64,000 nucleotides of DNA, from contig NZ_CP128846.1 of the NCBI RefSeq assembly GCF_030388665.1, positions 5,282,501-5,346,500 of the forward strand. Direction: 5' to 3'. The position numbers were made by a program, and so were the translations under genes. The notes beneath the pieces were generated by a model. That model was given only the letters and a program-made list of their open reading frames with translations. It ran no database searches and was not told the origin of the DNA. Below, in pieces: positions 26,046-34,502 of the stretch. The stretch comes from Streptomyces flavofungini (GTDB lineage Bacteria; Actinomycetota; Actinomycetes; Streptomycetales; Streptomycetaceae). Position 1 is the first letter of the stretch. Each line of letters opens with the position of its first letter.

Positions 26046-27368
26046 ATGAGCTATCGCGAGATCGCGTCGCGGGGGACCCTCGCCTGGGCCGTCGTGGCCG
26101 TGGGCGCCCGGATGCCCGTGGCCATGGCCCCCTTGGCCGTGGTATTCCTGGTCCGGGAGCGCGAGGGCGGGTACGCCCTCGGCGCGATCCTGGCCGCGGT
26201 GTACGTGATCGGCGAGATCGCGGGCGCCGCGTTCCTCGGGATGCGGATGCGGGCCGAGCGGGCGCGGCCGCAGCTGGCCGTCGGACTCGGCGTGGGCGCC
26301 GTGGGCTTCGCTGCGCTCGGCGCGCTGCCCGACGCGCCCGCCGTGGCGCTCGCGGCCTGCGCGTTCGTCGCGGGCGGCGCGCCCGGTGCCGCGCCCGGCG
26401 GGCTGCGCGCGCTGCTCAACACCCTCGTGCCGGAGCGGGCCGTGGCGCAGGCCCTGTCCGCCGAGTCCGTCCTGGTCTTCGGCATATGGGCGCTCGCGCC
26501 CGCGGCCGTCACGGGCCTCGCCCTGGGCGTGGCACCCGGCCTGCCCCTGCTCCTGGCCGCCGCCCTGATGGGCCTGTCCGTCGCCGGCCTGTGGCTGCTG
26601 CCCGTCGGCTGGAAGGCGGACGAGTCCGACCGGGACGGCGAGCCGATGCTGCGCATCATGGCCCGCGCCTGGCCGGTGTACGTGACCGGTGCGGCCGGCC
26701 TGTCGCTGCTCGCCCTCGCGGAGCTGGTGCTGCCCGCGCTCCTGGAGCAGCGCGGGATATCCGTCGGCATGTCGGGCCCGCTGCTCGCCGGACTCGCGGT
26801 GAGCTCGGCGGCCGGTTCGTTCGTGTACGGACTGCGGACGTGGCCCGGCCGCCTGCGGACGCAGAGCCTGGTGTGCATGCTCGGCGTCAGCGGCTGCCTG
26901 GCCGTCGTCGCCGTCCTGCCGACCGCCACGTGGCTCGCGGTCGGCCTCGCCTGCGCCGGTTTCCTCCAGGCGGGCTCCATGCTCACCCGCAACCTGACGT
27001 TGCGCGAGGTCCTGCCCCCGAGCGCGCTCGCGGCGGGCTATTCACTGATGTACGCGGCGGTGGGCGCGGGTTACGCCGTCAGCGGGTCCATGGCCGGGGG
27101 CCTCCTCAGTGTCACGACCCCGTCGACGGCCATCTTGGCGGGGGTCGCCCTGACGGTCGTGCTGACGCTGGTGGGGACACTGGCGGAGGTGCGGCCGGGG
27201 CCGGTGGGGAGTGGGCCGGTGCGGGGCGGGGGGCTTGCTGCGGCTTCGGGGGGTGGTGCGGATCCGGTCGGCAGTGAGGGTTCGGGTGGCGGTGAGGCGG
27301 GCCCCGCTGGTGAGGCGGAGCCGGTGGGTGGTGCGGTGGAGAGCCCGAGGCCGGGGCAGAGGCGCTGA
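26046..27368 (+). CDS. Major facilitator superfamily transporter
   Basis: 440 residues with about 12 hydrophobic segments in the first 385 (for example AVALAACAFVAGGAPGAAPG and VYVTGAAGLSLLALAELVLP). A Gly/Glu/Pro-rich C-terminal tail of about 55 residues is probably cytoplasmic. The fold is that of a drug/metabolite efflux-type MFS protein; the substrate is unknown. It lies 200 bp downstream of the alcohol dehydrogenase with no TetR-type operator of its own. Confidence 0.85.
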   Translation: MSYREIASRGTLAWAVVAVGARMPVAMAPLAVVFLVREREGGYALGAILAAVYVIGEIAGAAFLGMRMRAERARPQLAVGLGVGAVGFAALGALPDAPAVALAACAFVAGGAPGAAPGGLRALLNTLVPERAVAQALSAESVLVFGIWALAPAAVTGLALGVAPGLPLLLAAALMGLSVAGLWLLPVGWKADESDRDGEPMLRIMARAWPVYVTGAAGLSLLALAELVLPALLEQRGISVGMSGPLLAGLAVSSAAGSFVYGLRTWPGRLRTQSLVCMLGVSGCLAVVAVLPTATWLAVGLACAGFLQAGSMLTRNLTLREVLPPSALAAGYSLMYAAVGAGYAVSGSMAGGLLSVTTPSTAILAGVALTVVLTLVGTLAEVRPGPVGSGPVRGGGLAAASGGGADPVGSEGSGGGEAGPAGEAEPVGGAVESPRPGQRR

Positions 27369-27461
27369 GCGGGGCCACGGGTGCCCCCGTCCGGGCTCCC
27401 GGGTCTCCATCCGTCGCCTGCCCCTGCCCCTGCCCTCGCCCGTGTCCGGGTGCCAACCCGT

Positions 27462-28025
27462 CTACGCAGCCGCCGACTTCGCCGCCCGCCACTCCGGCGC
27501 GAGGACCGACCAGACCTCCTGGTCGTGCCGCTTCCCCCGGTACGGATAGCTCTCCCGGAGGACGCCGTCGCGGGTCATGCCGAGGCGGCGGGCGACGGCG
27601 ATGCTGGGGGCGTTGGCCGAGGAGACCCACCAGTCCACGCGGTGGATGCCGCGGTGCTCGACGGCCCAGTCGATGAGGGTGCGGGCGGCCCGGGTCACCA
27701 GGCCCTTGCCGACCGCCGCGGGCTCCAGCCAGCAGCCCGCCTCCGCGGTGCGCTGGGCCACGTCCATGGTGCGCAGGATGACCGCGCCGACCAGCTCGCC
27801 GTCCAGGTGGATGCCGCAGATCCTGCCGGTGTCGGCGGCGGTCTTGTCGGCGTACGCCTGGAGGTAGGCCCGGCTCGATTCCAGGTCGTGGACGACGTCG
27901 GGCAGGCCGTTGTGCCGTCCGATGAACTCCCGCCCCCGGTCGATGTGGGCCAGGAACTCCTCGGCCTGCCAGGGCTCCAACGGGCGCAGCTCCGCGCCGT
28001 CGGCACCCAGGGATATCGCGTACAT
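27462..28025 (-). CDS. GNAT N-acetyltransferase, RimJ/RimL type
   Basis: 187 residues. The acetyl-CoA-binding region is seen in GCWLEPAAVGKGLVTRAARTLIDWAVE (written here only as a region, residues about 98-124), followed by HRVDWWVSSANAPSIAVARRLG and the C-terminal DGVLRESYPYRG. It transfers an acetyl group to a protein N-terminus or a small amine. The ATG at 28025 is preferred over the GTG three codons upstream because AAGG is correctly spaced. It ends close to the MFS gene, with which it converges. Confidence 0.85.
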   Translation of the reverse strand: MYAISLGADGAELRPLEPWQAEEFLAHIDRGREFIGRHNGLPDVVHDLESSRAYLQAYADKTAADTGRICGIHLDGELVGAVILRTMDVAQRTAEAGCWLEPAAVGKGLVTRAARTLIDWAVEHRGIHRVDWWVSSANAPSIAVARRLGMTRDGVLRESYPYRGKRHDQEVWSVLAPEWRAAKSAAA

Positions 28026-28104
28026 GGTCGGCACCTTCCCCGTGGTTCGTGGTTCGTGGTTCGTGCGCCCATTATTCGTGCGCCCCCTATTGGCGGGCGC
28101 GCCG

Positions 28105-29154
28105 TCAGCGGTTCTGGCGCGGGTACTCGGCCCGGAACGTCCGTCGGTACGCCGTGGGCGTCACGCCGAGCGCCGCCTGCAAGTGCTGCCGCATCGACTG
28201 CGCCGTACCGAACCCCGCGTCCCGCGCGACCTGGTCCACCGACAGGTCGCTGGACTCCAGCAGGTGCCGCGCCCGCTCCACCCGCTGCCGGGTCAGCCAC
28301 TGCCCGGGGCTGACCCCGACCTCCTCGCGGAACCGCCGCGTGAAGGTGCGCACGGACATCGCCTCCTGCTCGGCCATGTCCCGCAGCTGGATCGGTTCGT
28401 GCAGCCGCCCGAGCGCCCACGCCCGCGCCACAGTGGTCGTCGCCAACTGGGGCTCGGGGATGGGACGTTGGATGTACTGGGCCTGCCCGCCGTCACGGTG
28501 CGGCGGCACCACCGTGCGCCGGGCCACCTCGTTGGCGACCGCGGTGCCGTGGTCGCGGCGCACCAGATGCAGACACAGATCGAGCCCGGCGGCGACCCCC
28601 GCCGAGGTCAGCACGTCGCCGTCGTCGATGAAGAGGACGTCCGCATCGACCTTGATCTGCGGGAAGAGGCGCTGGAAGTGGTCCGCCGACGACCAGTGCG
28701 TGGTCGCGGGGCGCCCGTCGAGCCAGCCCGCGGCGGCGAGGACGTAGCTGCCGGTGCAGATGGAGACGAGGCGGGCGCCGGGCCGCACGTGGGCGAGGGC
28801 GGCGGCGAGCTCCTCGGTGAGGCGGCCGTCCTCGTACACGGGCCCCAGCTCGTACGAGGCGGAGACGACGAGCGTGTCCGCCTCGGCCAGCGCCTCCGGG
28901 CCGTGCTCGACGAGGATCGCGTAGTCCGCGTCCGTGCGGACCGGGCCCGGCGGCCGGGCGGAGCAGGTCACGACGTCGTACAGCCGCTCGCCCGCCGCGT
29001 TCCGCGCCCGCCCGAAGATGCGCTGCGGAATGCCCAGTTCGAAGGGGATGACGCCGTCGAGGGCGAGCACGGCGACGCGGTGGCGCCGCCGTGCCGGTGC
29101 GCCGGGCCCCGCCTGCGCCGCAGCCTTCGCCCGCTTCTCCTGAGCCTCGCTCAT
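28105..29154 (-). CDS. GlxA-type transcriptional regulator (DJ-1/PfpI domain plus AraC HTH)
   Basis: 349 residues. Residues 25-190 form a DJ-1/PfpI-like domain with the nucleophile-elbow cysteine in VSICTGSYVLAAAG. Residues about 240-340 are an AraC/XylS DNA-binding domain (MSVRTFTRRFREEVGVSPGQ, then DLSVDQVARDAGFGTAQSMR). Such proteins sense a small ligand through the first domain and activate neighbouring genes. It is divergent from the MFS gene at 29227 with only 72 bp between starts, so that transporter is the likely target. The ATG start fits the family length. Confidence 0.9.
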   Translation of the reverse strand: MSEAQEKRAKAAAQAGPGAPARRRHRVAVLALDGVIPFELGIPQRIFGRARNAAGERLYDVVTCSARPPGPVRTDADYAILVEHGPEALAEADTLVVSASYELGPVYEDGRLTEELAAALAHVRPGARLVSICTGSYVLAAAGWLDGRPATTHWSSADHFQRLFPQIKVDADVLFIDDGDVLTSAGVAAGLDLCLHLVRRDHGTAVANEVARRTVVPPHRDGGQAQYIQRPIPEPQLATTTVARAWALGRLHEPIQLRDMAEQEAMSVRTFTRRFREEVGVSPGQWLTRQRVERARHLLESSDLSVDQVARDAGFGTAQSMRQHLQAALGVTPTAYRRTFRAEYPRQNR

Positions 29155-29226
29155 GGCCCGATCCTAGCGAATGCTGTCCTTCGGGCCACTCGATGGTGAG
29201 GGCGGCTGCTACGGATGCTGTGTGAC

Positions 29227-30795
29227 GTGAACGAGACAAGCGATCCGCAGGTGCGGACCACTGGCGTGGAGCGGACGAACCGGGACCAGCTGTCGAAGCC
29301 GCCACAGTCGCCGCAGCTGCAGCCGCTGTCGCTATCGCAGCCGGAGTCGCAGCCACAGCCACAGCCACAGCCGGAGTCGCAGCCGCAGCCGGAGTCGCAG
29401 CCGCAGCCGGAGTCGCAGCCGCAGCCGGAGTCGCAGCCGCAGCCGGAGTCGCAGCCGCTGTCGCTGCCGCGAGGGCGGAAGTGGGAGCGGGAGCGGGGGC
29501 GGAAGCGGGGGCGTGATGGGGGCGGTGGCGGTGGCCGGGGGCGAGGGTTCCGGATCCACCGGGCCTGGTTCGTCGCCGCTGTCGCCTTCGTGACGATCAT
29601 CGGTGGCGCCGCCTTCAACTCCCTGCCGGGCCTGCTCATCGACCCGCTGCACGACGAGTTCGACTGGTCGCGCGGTGAGATCGGCTTCGCGGTCTCGATC
29701 GACATGGCGCTGTACGGCCTGACCGCGCCGTTCGCCGCCGCCCTGATGGACCGCTTCGGCATCCGCAAGGTCGTGGTGGCGGCGCTGAGCCTGGTCGCGG
29801 CGGGCGCGCTGCTCAGCGTATGGATGACGGCGAGCTGGCAGCTGATGCTCTACTGGGGCCTGCTCGTCGGCCTGGGCACCGGATCGATGGCGCTGGCCTT
29901 CTCGGCGACGGTCACCAACCGCTGGTTCGTGGCGCGGCGCGGCCTGGTGACGGGCATCCTGACGGCGGCGGGGGCCTCCGGCCAGCTGGTGTTCCTGCCG
30001 CTGTGCGCGTGGATCGTGGACGAGCACGGCTGGCGCCCGGCGTCGGTGACGGTCGCGCTCGCCGCGCTGGTCGTGGTGCCGTTCGTGTGGCTGCTGCTGC
30101 GCGACCACCCGGCGGACGTCGGACTCGCCCCGTACGGAGGGGAGTTCACGCCGAAGCCGGAGCCCACGCGGGGTGCTGCGCGGCGGACGCTGCGGGTGCT
30201 AGCGGACGCGGCGAGGACGGGGCCCTTCTGGCTGCTCGCGGGCTCGTTCGCGATCTGCGGCGCCTCGACGAACGGCCTGATCCGCACGCACTTCGTACCG
30301 TCCGCGCACGACCACGGCATGCAGATCACCGCGGCGGCGTCGCTGCTCGCGGTGATCGGTGTCTTCGACGTGATCGGCACGATCGCCTCCGGCTGGCTGA
30401 CGGACCGCTTCGAGTCCCGCCGCCTCCTCGCGGTGTACTACGGCCTGCGCGGCATCTCCCTGCTCTTCCTGCCGATGCTGCTCGCGCCGACCGTGCACCC
30501 GCCGATGGTCTTCTTCATCATCTTCTACGGCCTCGACTGGGTCGCCACGGTGCCGCCGACGCTGGCGCTGTGCCGCGAGCACTACGGCGAGGACAGCGCG
30601 ATCGTCTTCGGCTGGGTCCTGGCCTCGCACCAGGTGGGCGCGGCGGTGGTCGCGTTCCTGGGAGGGGTGGCGCGGGATGTCTTCGGGAACTACGACGTGG
30701 TCTGGTACGCGTCCGGGGCGCTGTGTGCGGCGGCGGCGCTGATGGTGCTCGTGATCCGGCGGCGGGGGGTGGGGTCGGCGGAGTCGGCGGCGTGA
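29227..30795 (+). CDS. MFS transporter with repeated Gln-Pro-Glu-Ser N-terminal extension
   Basis: 522 residues. The first 105 residues are an unusual hydrophilic tail: about six QPQPES units, then an Arg/Gly-rich segment (GRKWERERGRKRGRDGGGG). The membrane domain has 12 segments from about residue 112 (AWFVAAVAFVTIIGGAAF) with the MFS loop motif MDRFGIRKVV. The body resembles monocarboxylate/oxalate-formate type transporters (GLVTGILTAAGASGQLVF). The GTG at 29227 is the assumed start; an ATG 12 bases upstream is also in frame. The GlxA-type neighbour probably regulates it. Confidence 0.85.
   Translation: MNETSDPQVRTTGVERTNRDQLSKPPQSPQLQPLSLSQPESQPQPQPQPESQPQPESQPQPESQPQPESQPQPESQPLSLPRGRKWERERGRKRGRDGGGGGGRGRGFRIHRAWFVAAVAFVTIIGGAAFNSLPGLLIDPLHDEFDWSRGEIGFAVSIDMALYGLTAPFAAALMDRFGIRKVVVAALSLVAAGALLSVWMTASWQLMLYWGLLVGLGTGSMALAFSATVTNRWFVARRGLVTGILTAAGASGQLVFLPLCAWIVDEHGWRPASVTVALAALVVVPFVWLLLRDHPADVGLAPYGGEFTPKPEPTRGAARRTLRVLADAARTGPFWLLAGSFAICGASTNGLIRTHFVPSAHDHGMQITAAASLLAVIGVFDVIGTIASGWLTDRFESRRLLAVYYGLRGISLLFLPMLLAPTVHPPMVFFIIFYGLDWVATVPPTLALCREHYGEDSAIVFGWVLASHQVGAAVVAFLGGVARDVFGNYDVVWYASGALCAAAALMVLVIRRRGVGSAESAA
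29332..29462. repeat. Coding 18-bp tandem repeats (QPQPES)
   Basis: The unit CAGCCGCAGCCGGAGTCG is repeated about five to six times with minor changes in the first copies. Eighteen is a multiple of three, so copy-number change keeps the transporter in frame, making the tail length potentially variable between strains. Confidence 0.85.
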
Positions 30796-30908
30796 GGGAG
30801 CTTGCTTGGCCGGCGGCGTGGGGGAGCCTGCTTGGTCGGTGGCGTGGGGGGCGCCAACTCCGTCGGCGGCGTGAGGGCGTCCGCTTGCGCTTGCCCTTGC
30901 CCGCCGAC

Positions 30909-31700
30909 CTACGTGCCCGAGTGCGGGGTGAACTCGCCGAAGGCGCCGCGGTGGAAGAGGAGGGGTGCGGCGGCCCCGTCGACGTCACCTTCGACGTCAC
31001 CGTCGACCTGGTTCTCGACCGTGCCGAGTGCCTCCACGCGGCCGACGACGATGAGGTGGTCGCCGCCGGTGTGCACGGCGTGCGCGACGCAGTCGACCCA
31101 GGCCGGGGCACCGGCGAGCCGGGGCGACCCGGTCACCGGGGCGGCGTCGTAGTCGACACCCGCGAACTTGTCCGCCCCGCTGACCGCGAAGGCGCGGCAC
31201 AGGGCGCCCTGGTCGGCCCCGAGGATGTTCACGCAGAAGACGCCCGCGCGGGCGATGCGGGGCCAGGTGGTGGAGGTGCGGGCCACCATGAAGGAGACGA
31301 GGGGCGGGTCGAGGGAGAGGGAGGCGAAGGATTGGCAGGCGAAGCCGACGGGGCCTTGCGGGGGCGCGGTGCCCTGCGGGGGTGCGGGGGGCGGCGTGGT
31401 CGAGGGGGCCTCGGTCGCCCCGGCGGGACTCGGCGCAGTCGCCACGGTCGAGGGCGTGGCCGAGGGCGTGGTCGAGGGCGTGGCCGGGGCGGTGATCACC
31501 GTGACCCCGGTCGCGAAGTGCCCCAGCACCCGGCGGAATTCGGCCGCGTCGACCGGCGCGCGCTCGTCCTCGCGGACGGCCCGCAGGTGGGGCCGGGGCA
31601 GTGCCTCGACCGGCTGGGCGACGGCGGTCGGGGCCCCGACCGACCGGAGGTACCGGACGACGGTGGCGGCCATGCCTGCGTGTCCCATCATGCTTCTCAT
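30909..31700 (-). CDS. Flavin reductase-like protein with low-complexity insert
   Basis: 263 residues against about 170-190 for the family. The flavin reductase fold is visible as RRVLGHFATGVTVITAPAT, GFACQSFASLSLDPPLVSFM, WPRIARAGVFCVNILG and KFAGVDYDAAPVTGSPRL. An insert of about 45 Pro/Thr/Ala residues splits the first and second blocks. Members supply reduced FMN/FAD to a monooxygenase (HsaB type in steroid catabolism), and the flavin monooxygenase at 40551 may be unrelated to it. The start is uncertain (31700, 31691 or 31673). An operator begins seven bases before 31700. Confidence 0.85.
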   Translation of the reverse strand: MRSMMGHAGMAATVVRYLRSVGAPTAVAQPVEALPRPHLRAVREDERAPVDAAEFRRVLGHFATGVTVITAPATPSTTPSATPSTVATAPSPAGATEAPSTTPPPAPPQGTAPPQGPVGFACQSFASLSLDPPLVSFMVARTSTTWPRIARAGVFCVNILGADQGALCRAFAVSGADKFAGVDYDAAPVTGSPRLAGAPAWVDCVAHAVHTGGDHLIVVGRVEALGTVENQVDGDVEGDVDGAAAPLLFHRGAFGEFTPHSGT

Positions 31701-31706
31701 TGAACC

Positions 31707-31719
31707 TGACGCACCGTCA
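31707..31719. promoter_or_regulatory. TetR-type operator site 4 (TGACGCACCGTCA)
   Basis: A perfect TGACG/CGTCA arm pair directly upstream of the flavin reductase start, close enough to cover the ribosome-binding or transcription start region. It is the only copy between 22.5 and 40.2 kb, which singles out this gene as a regulon member among unrelated neighbours. Confidence 0.7.
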
Positions 31720-31868
31720 GATCGGAAGCCCCGCAGCTACGCGGACCGGCTGACGCGGCCACGCGGAACCGCTCACTTCACCGGCCTTCGCCACCCATTG
31801 CCGTCAGTTCCTAGGCCGACCGCCGACCGCCGACCGCCGACCGACGGCCGCTGGCTGACGCTCACCGC

Positions 31869-32333
31869 TCAGGCGTCATCGTCCAGCTTCTCCACCACGC
31901 GGACGGAGATCTCGGCCAGGGTCCGGAGCTCCGCCGCGGTGAGATGGTCCAGGAAAAGGGATCGGACGGCCTCTACATGCAGTGGGGCGGCGGCCGCGAT
32001 GGCCTCGCGTCCCGCGTCCGTGATCACGGCGAAGGCGCCCCGCCCGTCCTCCGGGCAGTCCTCCCGCACCACCAGGCCCCGCCTGATCATGCGCGCGATG
32101 TGGTGGGACATCCGGCTCTTCTCCCACTCCAGCGCCCGCGCGAGGTCCTGGTACCGCTGACGCCCCTCGGGCACATCCGTCAGGTTGACCAGAACCGCAT
32201 AGTCCGCCGCCGCCAAATGGGATTCCGTCTGCAGCAGATGTGACAGGCGGCCGATCAGCCGCTCATGCAGCCGGACGAAACTCCTCCACGCGTGCTGCTC
32301 CTCCGCCGTAAGCCAGTTCACCCCGTCAGTCAC
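31869..32333 (-). CDS. MarR-family transcriptional regulator
   Basis: 154 residues. The winged-helix region reads RYQDLARALEWEKSRMSHHI and ARMIRRGLVVREDCPEDGRG, with the conserved Asp/Arg of the wing in CPEDGRGAFAVIT. It probably acts as a dimeric repressor responding to small aromatic ligands. The isochorismatase-family gene upstream on the same strand has a related sequence in its promoter (TGACGCATC), so it is a plausible target. The start is GTG; the conserved N-terminal helix begins a few residues later. Confidence 0.9.
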   Translation of the reverse strand: MTDGVNWLTAEEQHAWRSFVRLHERLIGRLSHLLQTESHLAAADYAVLVNLTDVPEGRQRYQDLARALEWEKSRMSHHIARMIRRGLVVREDCPEDGRGAFAVITDAGREAIAAAAPLHVEAVRSLFLDHLTAAELRTLAEISVRVVEKLDDDA

Positions 32334-32530
32334 GACGCCGAGTGTAGTGATCTGGTCGATGCGTCATCTAAGTGACCGGGTGCACGCGCCGCGGCCGCGC
32401 CACCGTCGCGTCGGGCCGCGTCGGGTCGCGTCTCGTCCCGTCGTAGCCCGGGGCGACGTCTTCACGCCCGACGGGCCGACAGTTGGGGCATCTTGGGGCC
32501 GCGTGATGGGCAGGGCGCGGGGGCGGCAGC

Positions 32531-32718
32531 CCGACGCCGGGACGGCGGGCGCCCCGCTACCGGGACGGCGCCCCGCTACCGGGACGGCGCCCCGCTACCG
32601 GGACGGCGCCCCGCTACCGGGACGGCGCCCCGCTACCGGGACGGCGCCCCGCTACCGGGACGGCGCCCCAATACCGGGACGACAGCCCAACACCAGGACC
32701 CCACCCCGATGCCGGGAC
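32531..32718. repeat. 19-bp tandem repeat array
   Basis: GCTACCGGGACGGCGCCCC repeats with exact 19-bp spacing from 32556 (copies beginning at 32556, 32575, 32594, 32613, 32632, 32651), with degenerate copies on both sides. It fills most of the 403-bp gap between the isochorismatase 3' end and the MarR gene. A 19-bp period rotates reading frames, so it is not a coding repeat. It is contiguous without spacers and so not a CRISPR. Confidence 0.9.
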
Positions 32719-32736
32719 CGCCCCCTGCCCCCGCCG

Positions 32737-33402
32737 TTACGCCCCGGCCGTCTCGGCGACCGGGGTGTTCAGGAGCTGCTGCTCCCAGGCCGTCACGATC
32801 CCGGTGGCACCCGTGTGCGCCAGGGCGGCCAGCTGGTCCTCCGGCGCGATGCGGTCCGTCCGGGCCCAGTCGCGCTGCCACTCGCTCATCACGGCCAGCC
32901 AGGTGATCGGCACGACGCCGGCCTGGGTCATGCGCCGTATCGCCATGTCGTGGCCCTCGGTCGACACGCTCCCGCAGGCGTCGGTGACGACGTGGACGTC
33001 GAAGCCTTCGCCCGCCGCCTGGATGGCGGGCATGGCCACGCAGATCTCCGTCCACAGGCCGGCGATGATCAGCTTCTTGCGTCCGGTGGCCTTCACCGCG
33101 TCCACCACGACCTGGTCCTCCCAGGTGTTGATGAGGGTCCTGTTGATGGGCTTCTGGTCCGGAAAGACGTCCTGCAGCGGCTGGATCAGCAGGCCCCCGC
33201 GATCCTCCACGACCGTGGTCAGGATCGTCGGGACGCCGTAGCCCTTGGCCGCCTTGGCCAGGCCCACGACGTTGTTGGTGACCATCATCGGCTCGTGGCT
33301 GTGAAGGTTGGCGAACTGGTACGGCTGGTGGTCGATCAGTACCAGGACGCTCTCCTCGGGGGTCAGCAGGGCTTCGAGGCCGGTCTTCGGCGACGTGCTC
33401 AT
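32737..33402 (-). CDS. Isochorismatase-like cysteine hydrolase (YcaC type)
   Basis: 221 residues. The catalytic triad candidates are Asp in VLVLIDHQPYQFANL, Lys in the ATGRKKLIIAGLW region, and Cys in TEICVAMPAIQAAGEG. Members hydrolyse amides or vinyl ethers; this subgroup has no firmly known substrate. The second ATG (33402) is preferred because GAGGAG lies seven bases before it. The upstream region contains AACCAATTTGGTT, a perfect palindrome, and further inverted repeats, suggesting control by the nearby MarR regulator. Confidence 0.88.
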   Translation of the reverse strand: MSTSPKTGLEALLTPEESVLVLIDHQPYQFANLHSHEPMMVTNNVVGLAKAAKGYGVPTILTTVVEDRGGLLIQPLQDVFPDQKPINRTLINTWEDQVVVDAVKATGRKKLIIAGLWTEICVAMPAIQAAGEGFDVHVVTDACGSVSTEGHDMAIRRMTQAGVVPITWLAVMSEWQRDWARTDRIAPEDQLAALAHTGATGIVTAWEQQLLNTPVAETAGA

Positions 33403-33434
33403 GGACATCTCCTCAGGAGTGCGGGGCGCGCACG

Positions 33435-33478
33435 AACCAATTTGGTTGACGCATCATCTTTCTATATGACACGTCAAC
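33435..33478. promoter_or_regulatory. Candidate repressor sites before the isochorismatase gene
   Basis: AACCAATTTGGTT (33435-33447) is a perfect palindrome around a central T. GTTGACG (33445-33451) and CGTCAAC (33472-33478) form a second inverted repeat with a 20-bp spacer. TGACGCATC (33448-33456) also occurs on the minus strand upstream of the MarR gene near 32360. The patch is AT-richer than its surroundings. Confidence 0.5.
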
Positions 33479-33684
33479 TACCTGTCCAGTGGGGGCCGTT
33501 CAGGGGCAGGTGAACCGCCAACCGGTCAGCGCGCGGTGGTGACCACACTCCGATCCGGCCCGAGAACCGTGACCACCACCGGGCCGACGGGTCGGACCTC
33601 CCTCGGATCGCCAAGGGGCGCGCCGGGCGGGGCGGAGGGTGCTGCACAGCCACTGCTCCTACCCCCCCCGATCCGGCCCCCGGC

Positions 33685-34257
33685 CTACGGGCGGTAAAGC
33701 CTCCGCGCGCGCTCGACATCGAGGCGGTCCCCGCCCTCGGGCACCGGCAGGAACCACTCCCGCTGCCAGGCCTGAGTGCGCTCGGCCTGACGGCTGGTCG
33801 TGCTGACCCACGGCGGGTAGACCCGAAAGGCCCGCTTCCCGCCCACGCCACCCTCGGACACGATGCCGCGCTGACGGAGTACGCCCCGGGGGAACACGAA
33901 CTGCCCGAACCGCTCGCCCTCCCGGCAACTGACGACGAACAGATCGACGGGATCGGCGTCGTCGAAGGGCCGGATGGGCCCGGCCTCGGACCGCTGCCAC
34001 ACGGTGACGAACTGGCCGACCTTGGTGGGCGTCGTCTTGGCGATACGAAACCGCACGTCCAGCGCGTCCAAGGTGAACGCGTGCGCCCCGTACTCGGCAC
34101 TCTCGGCCTCCGGCACCGGCTGGGAACAGGTGAAGCCGAGGGGGTCGTACAGGAGAGCTTTGGCGGCGAGCAGATCGTCGTGGACGGGGCCGAGACCGGG
34201 CCAGGGGGTGGGCGCGTGGGGGCCGGAGGCTGGGGTTTCCCCGGGTTTCGTCGTCAT
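33685..34257 (-). CDS. MepB-family protein
   Basis: 190 residues. The sequence matches the MepB pattern as I know it: FRIAKTTPTKVGQFVTVWQR, PFDDADPVDLFVVS, GQFVFPRGVLRQRGIVS, GKRAFRVYPPW and AWQREWF near the C-terminus. MepB is named from the Staphylococcus mepRAB multidrug locus, but its biochemical role is not established. No MepA-type efflux pump is next to it here. It is a single gene on the minus strand. Confidence 0.8.
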   Translation of the reverse strand: MTTKPGETPASGPHAPTPWPGLGPVHDDLLAAKALLYDPLGFTCSQPVPEAESAEYGAHAFTLDALDVRFRIAKTTPTKVGQFVTVWQRSEAGPIRPFDDADPVDLFVVSCREGERFGQFVFPRGVLRQRGIVSEGGVGGKRAFRVYPPWVSTTSRQAERTQAWQREWFLPVPEGGDRLDVERARRLYRP

Positions 34258-34421
34258 TCGTCCATCGTGTCAGCCTGCTCTGACGGGTCCGCCCGGCGGT
34301 GGGACGGGGGTGCCTCCGCGTGCTCCTGAAGCCGCAAATCCATGCATCTTCGCGTATAGGGCACGCGCCAGCTGGCCAAGACCAATTGTCGAAGCATTTC
34401 AGCTCAGGCAGCCCCCTATTT

Positions 34422-34502
34422 CTATCCCCAGCGCCGCTCGATGGTGAGAGTGTCCGCAGCGGGCACGAGGATGGCCCGGACGGCCTCGGACGCGTCGATC
34501 AT
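34422..34502 (-). CDS. Candidate 26-residue ORF coupled to the gene at 34499
   Basis: Its ATG overlaps the TGA of the 59-residue gene (ATGA), the same coupling used by the two genes upstream. The reading MIDASEAVRAILVPAADTLT continues six residues to a TAG. Amphipathic composition and the ATGA overlap argue for translation. It could be a genuine tiny gene at the operon end, or the remnant of a longer protein lost downstream. A GTG two codons upstream is also in frame. Confidence 0.4.
   Translation of the reverse strand: MIDASEAVRAILVPAADTLTIERRWG

Noticed and set aside
32531..32718. CRISPR array
   Set aside because: The repeats are contiguous 19-bp units with no unique spacers and no cas genes are nearby.
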